A stretch of DNA of 64,000 bases from Streptomyces sp. Ru73. GTDB taxonomy: Bacteria; Actinomycetota; Actinomycetes; Streptomycetales; Streptomycetaceae. The stretch is from positions 1 to 64,000 of the forward strand of contig NZ_PQSQ01000008.1 in assembly GCF_002920575.1 (NCBI RefSeq), given 5' to 3'. The notes beneath the pieces are model-generated. The model did not search any database and was not told the DNA's origin. It was given only the letters and a program-made list of their open reading frames with translations. The position numbers and the translations under genes are program-made. Of the stretch, positions 16,742-25,153 are shown in pieces (within the stretch, counting starts at the first letter, position 1; each line of letters begins with the position of its first letter).

Positions 16742-17587
16742 TCACATCCACTCCGCGAACCGCATCCACGACATCATCGTGTCCATCTGCGCCGGCTCCA
16801 GGGCCGGGGCAGCGGGGCCGTCCGTCGCGCGCGGCGGCACCGTGCGCCCCGGCCCGTACAGCGCGGCCCACACCGACCGGGCCGTGCCGAGCACCAGGGG
16901 CGCGAGCCGCTCCAGTTCGCGGTGGATGCCGTTGCCGCACACCGAGACCGACGCGACCGCACGTCCGGCGCCCCGCAGCGGGGCCGCCACGCATGCCACG
17001 CCCCGGAACGCCTCTTCCCGGTCGAAGGCCACGCCGCGCTCGCGGATCCGCGCCAGCTCCGCGTGGAAGTGCCGCGGCCGGACGATCGTGTACGGCGTGC
17101 GCGGCCGCAGCCCGGCCCGGAGCACCTCGGCGACCAGCGCTTGCTCGCTGAACGCCAGGATCGCCTTGCCGGTGCCCGTGCAGTACGCCGGCTGCCGGCC
17201 GCCGGTCCGGGACGGCACCGACGCGTCGGCGGTGCCGCCGAGCCGTTCCAGGTACACCACTTCGGGCCCGTCCAGCACCGCGAGGTGCACCACGTGCCCG
17301 GTCCGCTCGCGCAGCGCGTGCAGGTGCGGCAGCGCGGCCCGGCGCAGCCGGTTGTGGTGCGCGGCCGTCGCGCCCAGCTCCAGCATCCGCATGCCCAGCC
17401 GGTAGTCCCGGCCGTCGCGGTCCAGCCAGCCCAGCCGTACGAGCTGGTCGAGTATGCGGTGCACGGACGAGCGGGGCAGCCCTGAGCGGCGTACCACCTC
17501 GGTGAGCGTCAGCCGGGGCGTGGCGCCCTGGAAGGCGCCCAGGACGAGCGCGGCCTTCTCCAGAAGCGACGGCGATTGCACGGTCAT
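16742..17587 (-). CDS. IclR-family regulator of the ksh/hsa genes
   Basis: IclR-type regulator of 281 residues: N-terminal winged helix (TLTEVVRRSGLPRSSVHRIL, roughly residues 26-45) and a GAF-like effector domain. Start set at MTVQSPS (17587), with AGGAG 8 bases upstream; a longer frame would cross the operator. It lies between the convergent end of kshB and the divergent hsaA operon. Because a TTCCCGCT-type palindrome is found both between it and hsaA and upstream of kshA, it probably regulates itself and the upper pathway. Ligand unknown. Confidence 0.85.
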   Translation of the reverse strand: MTVQSPSLLEKAALVLGAFQGATPRLTLTEVVRRSGLPRSSVHRILDQLVRLGWLDRDGRDYRLGMRMLELGATAAHHNRLRRAALPHLHALRERTGHVVHLAVLDGPEVVYLERLGGTADASVPSRTGGRQPAYCTGTGKAILAFSEQALVAEVLRAGLRPRTPYTIVRPRHFHAELARIRERGVAFDREEAFRGVACVAAPLRGAGRAVASVSVCGNGIHRELERLAPLVLGTARSVWAALYGPGRTVPPRATDGPAAPALEPAQMDTMMSWMRFAEWM

Positions 17588-17634
17588 CGGCGACTCCTGC
17601 GAGGAGCGGGGAGGGGGTGCCGCGAGCCTGCCAC

Positions 17635-17655
17635 GGTTCCCGCTGAGCGGGAACC
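17635..17655. promoter_or_regulatory. Perfect palindrome, probable IclR operator
   Basis: Arms GGTTCCCGCT and AGCGGGAACC around a single G. The core TTCCCGCTnAnCGGGAA is shared with the site before kshA at 14201-14220. It is 48 bases upstream of the iclR start and in the divergent hsaA promoter region. Confidence 0.65.
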
Positions 17656-17657
17656 CA

Positions 17658-17676
17658 CTATTTCTAAAAGAAATAG
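17658..17676. promoter_or_regulatory. 19-bp AT-rich palindrome at the hsaA promoter
   Basis: CTATTTCTAAAAGAAATAG has 8-base arms around AAA and is strikingly AT-rich in this genome. A relative with 15 of 19 identical bases lies upstream of the monooxygenase gene at 25154-25176. It adjoins the IclR-type palindrome and lies just before a possible -10 (TAGATT, 17684-17689), so two regulators may act on this promoter. The cognate protein is unknown. Confidence 0.6.
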
Positions 17677-17756
17677 TCAGCCGTAGATTCGCGGCACCTT
17701 CGCAGCTCCGTACCTCCGCACCACACGCCGACATTCACGACCCGAGAGGGGACGCC

Positions 17757-18941
17757 ATGAGCGAAGACGCCATGAGCGCGCACGCGGTCCTCGCCGCCGT
17801 ACGGGAACTCGCCCCCGCGCTCCGCGAGCGCGCCGCCGAGGCCGAGCGGCTCTGCCGGGTGCCAGACGCCTCGGTCAAGGAGATCGAGGAGACGGGCTTC
17901 TTCCGGCTGCTGCAGCCCCGCGCGTACGGCGGCCACGCGGCGGACCCGGTGGTCTTCTACGAGGCGGTCAAGGAGATCGCCAAGGCGTGCGGCTCCACCG
18001 GCTGGGCCGCCTCCGTGCTCGGCGTCCACCCCTGGCACGTGGGCCTGTACGACCCGCGTGCCCAGGAGGAGGTGTGGGGCGTCGACCGCACCACCCGTAT
18101 CGCCTCCTCCTACGCGCCGACCGGCAAGGTCACCGTGGCCGACGGCGGCTTCCGGATCTCCGGCCGCTGGCACTTCTCCTCCGGCTGCGACCACGCCGAC
18201 TGGGCACTGCTCGGCGGCCTGGTCCTCGGCGAGGACGGCGCGCCCGTCGACATGCGGACCTTCCTGGTGCCCCGCACCCAGTACACGATCGACCACGTCT
18301 GGGACACCGTGGGGCTGCGCGGCACCGGCAGCAACGACATCGTGATCGAGGACGCCTTCGTGCCCGAGCACCGGGCGCTCAGCTTCGGCCCGGTCAGCGC
18401 CCTGCGCACGCCCGGCCAGGAGCTGAACCCGGAGCCGCTGTACCGGCTGCCGTACGCGGCGGTCTTCACCACCACCATCTCCACCCCGCTCGTCGGCATC
18501 GCCGAGGGCGCGTACGAGGCGTACACGGCGGTCACCCGGGAACGCTTCCGGGTCTCCTACGGCCAGAAGGTCGCGGAGGACCCCTTCGCGCAGGTCCGCA
18601 TCGCCCGCGCGGCCAGTGACATCGACGCCGCCTGGCTGCAGCTGCGGCGCAACATGTCCGAGCTGTACGCGTGCGTCGCGCGCGGCGCCGACCCCTCGGC
18701 CGGGCTGCGCGCCCGCGTCCGCCGCGACCAGGTGCTCGCCACCGAACGCGCGGTGGGCGCCGTGGACCTGCTGGTGGAGAACGCCGGCGGCGGTGCGATG
18801 CGGACCGGGCCCAGCCCCGTGCAGCGTGCCTGGCGCGATGTGCACACCGGCCGAGGGCACGCCGCCAACGACCCCGAGCGCGCGCTGGTCCTCTTCGGGC
18901 AGGCGGCGCTCGGCATCGACATCCAGGACACGATGCTCTGA
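17757..18941 (+). CDS. hsaA: HsaA, flavin-dependent 3-HSA monooxygenase
   Basis: Oxygenase component of 394 residues, the same length as mycobacterial HsaA, with an acyl-CoA dehydrogenase-like fold. It hydroxylates the phenolic secosteroid 3-HSA to the catechol DHSA using reduced flavin from HsaB. Visible segments: AKACGSTGWAASVLGVHPW, SGRWHFSSGCDHADWAL and the C-terminal WRDVHTGRGHAAND. GAGAGGGG precedes the ATG at 17757; the open frame upstream contains only promoter DNA. Its stop overlaps the hsaD start. Confidence 0.92.
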   Translation: MSEDAMSAHAVLAAVRELAPALRERAAEAERLCRVPDASVKEIEETGFFRLLQPRAYGGHAADPVVFYEAVKEIAKACGSTGWAASVLGVHPWHVGLYDPRAQEEVWGVDRTTRIASSYAPTGKVTVADGGFRISGRWHFSSGCDHADWALLGGLVLGEDGAPVDMRTFLVPRTQYTIDHVWDTVGLRGTGSNDIVIEDAFVPEHRALSFGPVSALRTPGQELNPEPLYRLPYAAVFTTTISTPLVGIAEGAYEAYTAVTRERFRVSYGQKVAEDPFAQVRIARAASDIDAAWLQLRRNMSELYACVARGADPSAGLRARVRRDQVLATERAVGAVDLLVENAGGGAMRTGPSPVQRAWRDVHTGRGHAANDPERALVLFGQAALGIDIQDTML

Positions 18942-19822
18942 TGGGGGAGCAGATGACGGAGCTGACGTACGAGTCGACGTCGCGGCGGGCCAAGGCGGCG
19001 GGGACCGAGCTGCACTACCACGAGGCCGGGCCCGCCGGCCGCCCGGACGCACCGGTGGTGATCATGCTGCACGGCGGCGGGCCCGGCGCGTCCGGCTGGA
19101 GCAACTTCGGCGGCAACCTGCCCTTCTTCGCCCGCACCTTCCGCACCCTCCTGGTCGACCAGCCCTGCTTCGGCCGCTCCGCCAAGCCCGAGCCCGACCG
19201 GGACTACTTCAGTTACAGCGCCGGCACCATCGCCGCGCTGATGGACGAACTCGGCATCGAGCGGGCTCACTTCGTCGGCAACTCGCTCGGCGGCGGCACG
19301 TCCGTGCGGATGGCCCTGGACCACCCCGGCAAGGTCGGCAAGCTGCTGCTGATGGGCCCCGGCGGCATCTCCCTGAACCTCTTCGCGCCGGACCCCACCG
19401 AAGGCATCAAGCGGCTCTTCGCCTTCCAGACCTCGCCCGGACCGACCAAGGACCAGCTCCGCGACTTCCTCGGCGTCATGGCGTACGACCAGTCCCTGGT
19501 CACCGACGAGTTCGTCGAGGAACGGTGGGCCTCGGCCACCGACCCGGAGAACCGGCTGGGCGCCGCCCGGCTGGCCGCCGCCTTCGCCCGTCCCGAGTGG
19601 CGCGAGGACTGGATGCTGTGGCGCGAGGCCCACCGCATCACCCACCCCGTCCTGCTCACCTGGGGCCGCGAGGACCGGACCAACCCGCTCGACGGCGCGC
19701 TGGTGGCGCTGAAGACCATCGCCGACTGCCGGCTGCACGTCTTCCCGCACTGCGGCCACTGGGCCCAGGCCGAGCAGGCCGACGAGTTCAACCGGCTCGC
19801 CGCCGGCTTCTTCTCCCAGTGA
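18941..19822 (+). CDS. hsaD: HsaD, meta-cleavage product hydrolase
   Basis: Alpha/beta hydrolase of 293 residues that cuts the C-C bond of the ring-A meta-cleavage product 4,9-DSHA. The triad is Ser115 in GNSLGGG, Asp245 in GREDRTNP and His273 in CGHW; HGGGPGASGW forms the oxyanion region. Start at 18941 overlaps the hsaA stop (TGATG) and gives the same N-terminal length as mycobacterial HsaD; ATG 18953 is an alternative. Confidence 0.92.
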   Translation: MGEQMTELTYESTSRRAKAAGTELHYHEAGPAGRPDAPVVIMLHGGGPGASGWSNFGGNLPFFARTFRTLLVDQPCFGRSAKPEPDRDYFSYSAGTIAALMDELGIERAHFVGNSLGGGTSVRMALDHPGKVGKLLLMGPGGISLNLFAPDPTEGIKRLFAFQTSPGPTKDQLRDFLGVMAYDQSLVTDEFVEERWASATDPENRLGAARLAAAFARPEWREDWMLWREAHRITHPVLLTWGREDRTNPLDGALVALKTIADCRLHVFPHCGHWAQAEQADEFNRLAAGFFSQ

Positions 19823-19888
19823 ACAGCAGTTTCTCCCACTGACTCCACTGACCCCACCGACCGCCCCACCGACAGAGAGGCGTACGCC

Positions 19889-20782
19889 ATGGACATCCGC
19901 GCCCTGGGCTACCTGCGGGTGGAGACCACCCGGTTCGAGGAGTGGCGCACGTACGCGCTGGACCTCCTCGGCATGGTGGCGGCCACCGGCACCGACGAGG
20001 ACACCCTGTACCTGAGGATGGACGACCGCGCCCACCGCATCGCCGTCGTCCGCTCCACCGCCGACCGGCTGCAGGCCGCCGGCTGGGAGGTGGCGGACGC
20101 CGCCGCGCTCGCCACGGCCGCACGGGAACTGGAGGCCGCGGGCGTCGCCGTCAAGCACGCCGACGACGCGCTGCTCGCCGAGCGCCGGGTACGCGGCCTG
20201 ATCCAGTGCGCCGACCCCTGCGGCAACCCCCTGGAGATCTACTGGGGCCAGGCCCAGGACCACACCCCGCTCGGCACCCCCTACGGCAACCGCTTCGTCA
20301 CCGGCGACCTCGGCCTCGGCCACGTCGTCCTCCCGGTGCCGGACACCGAGGCGGCCCTGGACTTCTACGAGGGCCTGCTCGGCTTCCAGCTGCGCGACTC
20401 GATGAGGCTGCCGCCCGCGGCCGTGCCCACCGCCGCCGAGCAGCGCGACCACCACTGGATGCACTTCCTGAGCCCCAACCGGCGCCACCACAGCCTCGGC
20501 CTGTACCCGGGCGCACTGCCGCCCGGCGTCGTGCACTTCATGGTCGAGCTGGCGACCCTGGACGACGTGGGCCGCGGCCTGGACCGCATGCAGGACGCCG
20601 GCATCGCCATCGCCTCCACCCTCGGCCGGCACACCAACGACCGCATGGTCTCCTTCTACGCCCAGGCGCCCGGCGGCTTCCAGGTCGAGTACGGCTGGGA
20701 CGGCCTGGTCGTCGACCCCGCCACCTGGACCGCCAAGGAGATCACCGCCGACAGCTTCTGGGGCCACCGGTGGAACGGCTGA
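19889..20782 (+). CDS. hsaC: HsaC, extradiol catechol dioxygenase
   Basis: Iron-dependent type I extradiol dioxygenase of 297 residues that opens the aromatised ring A of DHSA. The two vicinal-oxygen-chelate domains are intact; the 2-His-1-carboxylate ligands are His145 (GLGHVVLPV), His216 (VHFMVE) and Glu267 (QVEYGWD). GAGAGGCG precedes the start. The intergenic 66 bases before it hold no obvious promoter, and hsaB begins inside its 3' end. Confidence 0.93.
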   Translation: MDIRALGYLRVETTRFEEWRTYALDLLGMVAATGTDEDTLYLRMDDRAHRIAVVRSTADRLQAAGWEVADAAALATAARELEAAGVAVKHADDALLAERRVRGLIQCADPCGNPLEIYWGQAQDHTPLGTPYGNRFVTGDLGLGHVVLPVPDTEAALDFYEGLLGFQLRDSMRLPPAAVPTAAEQRDHHWMHFLSPNRRHHSLGLYPGALPPGVVHFMVELATLDDVGRGLDRMQDAGIAIASTLGRHTNDRMVSFYAQAPGGFQVEYGWDGLVVDPATWTAKEITADSFWGHRWNG

Positions 20783-21267
20783 GCGGCGCCGCGGTGGACG
20801 CGGCCGGATTCCGCGACGTGCTCGGCCGGTTCGCCACCGGCATCACCGTCGTGGCGGGGCTCGACGGCGACGGCCGCCCGGCCGGCTTCGCCTGCCAGTC
20901 CTTCGCCTCGCTCTCCCTCGACCCGCCGCTGGTCATGCTGGCCGTCGGCAGGCAGTCCAGCAGCTGGCCGCGGATCGCCGGGACCGGCAGGTTCTGCGTC
21001 AACATCCTCGCCGCGCACCAGCAGGACGTCTGCGCCGCGCTCGGCCGCAGCGGCCCCGGCAAGTTCGACGGGGTGCTCTGGACCACCGGCGAGCACGGCA
21101 CCGTACACCTGGACGGCGCGCTCGCCCACGTGGACTGCGCCGTGCAGGCCGTGTACGAGGAGGGCGACCACTACCTCGTCACCGCGCGCGTCCTGGCGCT
21201 GGACGCACGCGAGGACGGCCGCCCGCTCCTGTACTTCCGCAGCCGTTATGCCGTGGGGGCCTTCTGA
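20770..21267 (+). CDS. hsaB: HsaB, flavin reductase partner of HsaA
   Basis: Flavin reductase of the HpaC/NTA-MoB fold, 165 residues from GTG 20770, which overlaps the end of hsaC by 13 bases. Motifs: VLGRFATGITVVAG, GFACQSFASLSLDPPLVML and RFCVNILA. It supplies reduced flavin to HsaA. It is about 20 residues shorter at the C-terminus than the mycobacterial protein, ending at LLYFRSRYAVGAF, which closes the conserved domain. GTG 20794 is an alternative start. The stop overlaps the kstD start. Confidence 0.9.
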   Translation: MERLSGAAVDAAGFRDVLGRFATGITVVAGLDGDGRPAGFACQSFASLSLDPPLVMLAVGRQSSSWPRIAGTGRFCVNILAAHQQDVCAALGRSGPGKFDGVLWTTGEHGTVHLDGALAHVDCAVQAVYEEGDHYLVTARVLALDAREDGRPLLYFRSRYAVGAF

Positions 21268-22958
21268 TGACGCGTCACACCACCGATTCCCGTGACCACA
21301 CGTACGACGTGGTGGTGATCGGGTCCGGCGCCGCCGGGCTGGCCGCCGCCCTCACCGCCCGGCTGCGCGGCCTCACCGTGCTCGTGGCCGAGAAGACCGA
21401 CAAGTACGGCGGGTCGACGGCGCTGTCCGGCGGCGCCGTCTGGGTGCCGGGCAACTTCCACCTGGACGCCGCCGGGCTCGGCGACACCCGGGAGAAGGCC
21501 CGCGCGTACCTGGACGCGACCGTCGGGGACCGGGTGCCCGCCGCGCGCAAGGAGGCGTACCTGGAGCACGGCCCGGCGATGGTGCGCGAGTTCCACGACC
21601 GCACCGCCGTCCGCTTCCGCCACACCCCCGGCTACAGCGACTACTACCCCGAACGGCTCGGCGCGGCGCCGCAGGGCCGCTCCATCGAACCGGAGGTCTT
21701 CGACCTGCGGCGGCTCACCCCGGACCAGCTCGCCACCATGCGCCGCGCCGGGCTGCCCACGTACGGCCTCACCATCACCTCCCACGACTTCCGGTACCTC
21801 AACATGGCGGCCCGCACCTGGGCGGGCCGGCGCACCTCGGTGAAGCTCGGCCTGCGGGCGCTGACGGACCTCGCCACGGGCCGGAAACCGGTCGCGCTGG
21901 GGGAGGCGCTGATCGCCCGGATGCGCCACTCCCTCGACCGGCTCGGCGGCGACCTGTGGCTCTCCGCGCCGCTCACCTCGCTCGTGACCGAGGACGGCCG
22001 GGTGACGGGCGTACGCATCGCCCGCGGCGGCGCAGAGGTCACCGTACGGGCCTCCGGCGGCGTCGTCCTCGCCTCCGGGGGCTTCTCGCACAGCCGGCGG
22101 CTCCGCGAGAAATACCTCCCGGCGCCGACGTCCGCGGAGTGGTCGGCGGCGGCCGAGGGGCAGACCGGGGACGGGCTGGAGGCGGCCGTGGCGGCGGGCG
22201 CAGCGGTCGACCTGATGGACAAGGTGTGGGGCGCGCCGTCCGTGGTGGTGCCGGGCGCGAAGCCGTTCTTCCTGGTGGCGGACCGCGGCATCCCCGGCAT
22301 GGTGATCGTCGACGGCAGCGGCGCGCGGTACGCCAACGAGGCGGCGCCGTACCACGAGTTCGTGGACGCGATGTACGCCCACCACCGGCCGGGCGCCGCC
22401 ACCGTCCCGTCCTGGCTGATCCTCGACGCCACCGCCAAGGCCCGGTACGTCTTCATGGGCCTGCTGCCGGGACAGCCGTTCCCCAGGAAGTGGCGCGACG
22501 CCGGGCTGGTGACGAAGGCCGGCTCGGTCGAGGAGCTGGCCCGGCGGACCGGGCTGCCCGCTGAGGGGCTGCGCGCCACGATCGACCGCTTCAACGGGTT
22601 CGCGCGCGACGGCCACGACGCGGACTTCCGGCGCGGCGAGAGCGTCTACGACCGCTATTACGGCGACCCCACGCTCCGCAACCCCAATCTCGCGCCGCTC
22701 ACCAGGCCGCCGTTCTACGCGGTCCCCGTGCATCCCGGTGACATCGGCACCAAGGGCGGCCCGGTCACCGACGCCTCGGCCCGGGTGCTCCGCGAGGACG
22801 GCTCGCCCATCGAGGGCCTGTACGCGTCCGGCAACGTCTCCGCCGCGGTGATGGGCGAGACCTACCCGGGACCCGGCGCGACCATCGGGCCCGCGATGAC
22901 GTTCAGCTGGATCGCGGTCAACGACATCGCGTCCCGGCTCGGCCCCGAGCGGGACTGA
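21267..22958 (+). CDS. kstD: KstD, 3-ketosteroid-delta1-dehydrogenase
   Basis: FAD-dependent dehydrogenase of 563 residues that inserts the 1,2 double bond into ring A, the partner reaction of KshAB. The N-terminal dinucleotide site is VVVIGSGAAGLAAAL (Gly19, Gly21, Gly24), followed by YGGSTALSGGAVWVPGN; the C-terminal YPGPGATIGPAMTFSWIA is the family's FAD-closing motif. It starts inside the hsaB stop (TGATGA) and ends the operon at a strong terminator. A delta4-dehydrogenase specificity cannot be excluded from sequence. Confidence 0.88.
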   Translation: MTRHTTDSRDHTYDVVVIGSGAAGLAAALTARLRGLTVLVAEKTDKYGGSTALSGGAVWVPGNFHLDAAGLGDTREKARAYLDATVGDRVPAARKEAYLEHGPAMVREFHDRTAVRFRHTPGYSDYYPERLGAAPQGRSIEPEVFDLRRLTPDQLATMRRAGLPTYGLTITSHDFRYLNMAARTWAGRRTSVKLGLRALTDLATGRKPVALGEALIARMRHSLDRLGGDLWLSAPLTSLVTEDGRVTGVRIARGGAEVTVRASGGVVLASGGFSHSRRLREKYLPAPTSAEWSAAAEGQTGDGLEAAVAAGAAVDLMDKVWGAPSVVVPGAKPFFLVADRGIPGMVIVDGSGARYANEAAPYHEFVDAMYAHHRPGAATVPSWLILDATAKARYVFMGLLPGQPFPRKWRDAGLVTKAGSVEELARRTGLPAEGLRATIDRFNGFARDGHDADFRRGESVYDRYYGDPTLRNPNLAPLTRPPFYAVPVHPGDIGTKGGPVTDASARVLREDGSPIEGLYASGNVSAAVMGETYPGPGATIGPAMTFSWIAVNDIASRLGPERD

Positions 22959-22974
22959 GACCCGCACGCGGTAC

Positions 22975-23001
22975 AAGGCCCGCCGGCGACCGGCGGGCCT
23001 T
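22975..23001 (+). terminator. Hairpin terminator after kstD
   Basis: Perfect 12-base stem, AAGGCCCGCCGG and CCGGCGGGCCTT, with a CGA loop, 16 bases after the kstD stop. It closes the hsaADCB-kstD operon. Confidence 0.8.
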
Positions 23002-23047
23002 CTGCCGTACGCACCCCTGTCGGGCCGCGGGCACATAGAGTTGCGGC

Positions 23048-23250
23048 ATGAGCGACGTCGCCGACCCCGCGCGGGAACTCCGCAGGGCGAGCCGGACGCG
23101 CACGCGCAGTGGTTCCGCGCGCAGTTGAACCCCATCGAGCACCTCGACGCCTGCGCGTACGGCCCGGCCCTCACCTTCGAGTGCGCCGCGGCACCGGCCG
23201 ACGACTGCCTCGCCTGGTTCCCGGCGGAGTCACCCGCCGCCGCTCACTGA
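23048..23250 (+). pseudogene. Small ORF, probably frameshifted
   Basis: A leaderless-type promoter (TAGAGT at 23036-23041, six bases, ATG at 23048) starts an ORF that stops after 26 codons. Another frame, open from TTG 23041 to TGA 23250, reads in its second half as a protein-like sequence (AQWFRAQLNPIEHLDACAYG, then TFECAAAPADDCLAWFP). A -1 frame change near 23070-23100 would join them into a protein of about 65 residues. Either the gene is broken, or the sequence has an indel, or translation starts at TTG. No family recognised. Confidence 0.35.
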
Positions 23251-24002
23251 GCGGTGAGCCCGCCGTCGATGGCGAACTCGGCGCCGGTGACGTACGCCGA
23301 GGCGTCCGACACCAGGTACAGCACCAGTTCGGCCACCTCAGCGGGGCGGCCCATCCGGCGCAGCGGTACGTTCGGCCACTCCCGCTCCCCGGCGTCCGCG
23401 CCGAGTGCGCCCGCGACCATCGGGGTGTCCACCATGCCGGGGTGCACCGAGTTGACGCGGATGCGGTGCCGGGCCAGGTCGAGCGCCGCGGACTTGGTGA
23501 GCCCGCGCAGCCCGAACTTGGCCGCGCCGTACGACGCGTGGCCCTGGATGCCGACGAGCCCGGCCGTTGAGGAGATGTTCACGACCGATCCGCCGTCGCC
23601 CGTCGCGCGCATCGCGGGCACCACCGCCTGGATGCCGAGGAAGGGGCCGACCAGGTTGACCTGGAGCAGCCGCTGGAGGTTGGCCTCGCTCTCCGCCTCG
23701 ATGGGCGCGGTGCGCCACAGCGCCGCGTTGTTGACCAGCGCGTCGATCCGGCCGAACGCGGCGAGCGCGGCCTCGGTCACCCGCCGCCAGCCGGCCGCCT
23801 CGGTCACGTCGTGCGGAACGAACACCGCCTGCTCCCCGAGGCCCGCTGCGACCTCCCGGCCCGCCTCCTCCTGCACGTCGGTGAGAACGACGCGCGCCCC
23901 GTGCGCCGCGAACAGCTCGGCCTCCGCGGCGCCTTGGCCGCGGCCGGCCCCGGTCACCACGACGACCTTCCCGGCCAGCCGTCCCGCCGCCTCGGCCGCC
24001 AT
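23244..24002 (-). CDS. 3alpha/20beta-hydroxysteroid dehydrogenase-like SDR
   Basis: SDR of 252 residues: TGAGRGQGAAEA cofactor loop, NNAALWR, NISSTAGLVG and YGAAKFGLRG. The stretch RIRVNSVHPGMVDTPM and the ending AYVTGAEFAIDGG resemble the Streptomyces 20beta-hydroxysteroid dehydrogenase, so oxidation or reduction of a steroid hydroxyl is the best guess. The start shares a base with the stop of the luciferase-like gene (TGATG), so the two are one operon reading leftwards and converging on the small ORF by 7 bases. Confidence 0.82.
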   Translation of the reverse strand: MAAEAAGRLAGKVVVVTGAGRGQGAAEAELFAAHGARVVLTDVQEEAGREVAAGLGEQAVFVPHDVTEAAGWRRVTEAALAAFGRIDALVNNAALWRTAPIEAESEANLQRLLQVNLVGPFLGIQAVVPAMRATGDGGSVVNISSTAGLVGIQGHASYGAAKFGLRGLTKSAALDLARHRIRVNSVHPGMVDTPMVAGALGADAGEREWPNVPLRRMGRPAEVAELVLYLVSDASAYVTGAEFAIDGGLTAQ

Positions 24003-25135
24003 CAGGCGGTCCGCTCCTCGAGCGCCCGGAAGTGCGGGATGACCTTCTCGCCCCACTGCCGGATGGTCTCCATGCACACGTCCTGCGGCACCGTGCCCAT
24101 CTGGACCAGGCACATCACCTCGTCGACGCCGATCCTGCGCAGCCGCTCGACGTAGTCGACGGCGGTCTCGGCGGTGCCGTAGGCGTGCTCGGCGTTGTAG
24201 GTGCCGGTGTCGGCGGGCCGGGCCGGGATGTCGGCCTCGTGCAGCTTGGCGACCAGCTCGTCCCGGCGGCGCGCCATCGCGGCCGCGTGGTCCTCGTCCT
24301 CCTCGTACGTGACGGTGGGCTTCGGGCCGTTGCCGTACCAGTGGGCGATGGACTCGGCGAAGAAGCGCTGGCCGCGGGTGCCGATCCGGTAGGCCGCCGC
24401 CGCGTCGTCCAGCACGATCGTCGGGCACAGGGCCGAGAAGTGGTTGTTGACCTCGGTGGAGACGAAGCGGTCCGTGCCGCGTACGGCGATGGCCTCGTCG
24501 TACACCTTGCGCATCTCGCGGATGTCGTCGGCGCCGGCGAAGCCCAGCACCAGCGCGCCGATGCCGAGTTCGGCGGCGAGCTTGAGGGTGTCGTGCTTGC
24601 TGCACGCCATGAACAGCGGGGGGTGCGGGGTCTGCACGGGGCGGGGGAGGACGGCGCCGGGGCCGATGTCCAGCGACCCGTGCCACTCGAACTCCGGCTC
24701 GCGCCAGGCGCTGCTGACGATCCGCAGCGCCTCCTCCATCTGCGGATAGGTGTCCTCGGGGCGCACACCGTACATGGACATCTCCTGCCGGGTGGCGCCG
24801 CGTCCTGCGCCGATGTCCACGCGCCCGCCGGAGAGGACGTCGAGCATGGCGGCGCGCTCGGCCACCCGCACCGGGTGCTGGTAGCCGAAGGGCATGGTCA
24901 CCACGCCGTGGCCGATGCGGATGCGGGACGTCTTCGCCGCGACCCAGGAGAGGAAGACCTCGGACGCGCTCATGTGCGCGTACTGCGTCAGTGAGTGGTG
25001 CTCGACCGCCCAGATCCGGTCGAAGCCCATCTCCTCGGCGTACACGGCCTGTTCGACGCAGTCGTGGATGACCTGGCGCTCGTGCTCGGGAGACGGATCG
25101 GCCAGCTGGGCCTCGAAGATCATCGAGAACTTCAC
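24002..25135 (-). CDS. Luciferase-like (LLM) flavin-dependent monooxygenase
   Basis: Bacterial-luciferase-fold oxidoreductase of 377 residues: TIM-barrel segments GFDRIWAVEHH, RIRIGHGVVTMPFGYQHP, RVDIGAGRGATRQEM and the C-terminal VDEVMCLVQMG. Such enzymes use FMNH2 for hydroxylation or Baeyer-Villiger oxidation. Coupled to a hydroxysteroid-dehydrogenase-like gene and preceded by the same AT-rich palindrome as hsaA, it probably acts on a steroid or steroid fragment. The flavin reductase partner is not adjacent; HsaB might serve. Substrate unproven. Confidence 0.82.
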   Translation of the reverse strand: MKFSMIFEAQLADPSPEHERQVIHDCVEQAVYAEEMGFDRIWAVEHHSLTQYAHMSASEVFLSWVAAKTSRIRIGHGVVTMPFGYQHPVRVAERAAMLDVLSGGRVDIGAGRGATRQEMSMYGVRPEDTYPQMEEALRIVSSAWREPEFEWHGSLDIGPGAVLPRPVQTPHPPLFMACSKHDTLKLAAELGIGALVLGFAGADDIREMRKVYDEAIAVRGTDRFVSTEVNNHFSALCPTIVLDDAAAAYRIGTRGQRFFAESIAHWYGNGPKPTVTYEEDEDHAAAMARRRDELVAKLHEADIPARPADTGTYNAEHAYGTAETAVDYVERLRRIGVDEVMCLVQMGTVPQDVCMETIRQWGEKVIPHFRALEERTA

Positions 25136-25153
25136 GACGGGCTCCTCCTCATC

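Noticed and set aside
18616-19842. 408-codon frame across hsaA and hsaD
   Set aside because: Shadow frame; hsaA and hsaD in other frames have complete catalytic motifs and coupled starts.
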